Source of the DNA: JBFXDW01 sp050180745
Lineage (GTDB): Bacteria > Pseudomonadota > Alphaproteobacteria > UBA9219
NCBI GenBank assembly: GCA_050180745.1
Contig: JBFXDW010000116.1
Span: 1-5,182, forward strand
Direction: 5' to 3'
Length of the DNA stretch: 5,182 nt
Shown here: piece after piece, positions 5,061-5,182 of the stretch
How the letters are laid out: every line of letters starts with the position of its first letter
Position numbering within the stretch: position 1 is the stretch's first letter
Position numbers and translations under genes: made by a program
Notes under the pieces: generated by a model
Databases searched by the model: none
What the model saw: only the letters and a program-made list of their open reading frames with translations
What the model was told of the DNA's origin: nothing

Positions 5061-5182
5061 CCTTGTTGAATAAAGCGTGATTGCGGACGCAGTTTTCTTA
5101 TTTCTTTAAAGTTTAATATTCAGGGGCAGCGAGGTTTCGGAAGGTGTTGAGGGTTTGGGCCTTCAGGACAGCTTCGGTTTTT
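5059..5182 (-). mobile_element. End of an IS5/IS903-like insertion sequence, cut by the window edge
   Basis: The element begins at 5059 with GGCCTTGTTGAATAAA, which closely resembles the terminal repeat of IS903-type members of the IS5 family as I remember it. The boundary agrees with the break in the aldolase gene, where family similarity stops at base 5058. The transposase runs on the minus strand and ends 54 bases inside the element, so this is its 3' end. The 5059-5112 stretch is non-coding and contains a small GCGT/ACGC hairpin (5075-5078, 5087-5090). The other end and any target duplication lie outside the window. Confidence 0.75.
5113..5182 (-). CDS. Transposase, C-terminal 22 residues only (partial)
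   Basis: Reading the minus strand from the window edge gives KTEAVLKAQTLNTFRN followed by LAAPEY and a TAA at 5115-5113. A helical stretch ending in a short tail close to the IS terminus is what the C-terminus of an IS5-family DDE transposase looks like. The catalytic residues are outside the window, so the family call rests on the terminal repeat at 5059 and the position, not on this peptide. The gene runs opposite to the aldolase fragment it interrupts. Confidence 0.6.
   Translation of the reverse strand, partial: KTEAVLKAQTLNTFRNLAAPEY

Overview
The window looks like chromosomal DNA of an alphaproteobacterium of moderate to low GC. The best marker is a 103-residue zinc-ribbon protein with an acidic tail at 2249-2560 (minus strand). 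It matches the TIGR02300 / FYDLN-acid family, which is essentially restricted to Alphaproteobacteria. The MiaA and UbiU homologues fit that placement. I cannot name a genus.

Left part (1-2233, plus strand): a tight row of three genes. The first is a three-helix membrane protein I do not recognise; its frame is open at the window edge, so it may be cut. The second is a secreted or membrane-anchored solute-binding protein of the SBP_bac_3 fold, starting with a GTG that overlaps the previous stop. The third, 27 bases on, is miaA, the tRNA A37 dimethylallyltransferase. The FYDLN-acid gene meets miaA tail to tail with 15 bases between them.

Middle part (2561-3810): a 260-base intergenic region separates the FYDLN-acid gene from ubiU, which runs the other way. 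It holds a striking imperfect inverted repeat with 25-base arms (2655-2679 and 2794-2818). One arm is G-rich and one C-rich, each with four G/C runs compatible with a quadruplex, and the right arm ends two bases before the ubiU start codon, where a ribosome binding site should be. UbiU is half of the UbiU-UbiV complex of O2-independent ubiquinone hydroxylation. This copy lacks the first of the four canonical Fe-S cysteines (Gly173 instead). It has a cysteine five residues earlier and an extra CxxxCxxC motif at residues 211-218. No ubiV follows.

Right part (3901-5182): an AT-richer MntA/HepT nucleotidyltransferase-HEPN toxin-antitoxin pair with an ATGA overlap. It is followed by the 5' half of an L-threonine aldolase-like gene, broken at about 5058 by an insertion sequence. 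The IS end carries an IS5/IS903-like terminal repeat and the last 22 codons of a minus-strand transposase. This third appears to be accessory DNA: a defence or toxin module, a mobile element and a fresh-looking pseudogene.
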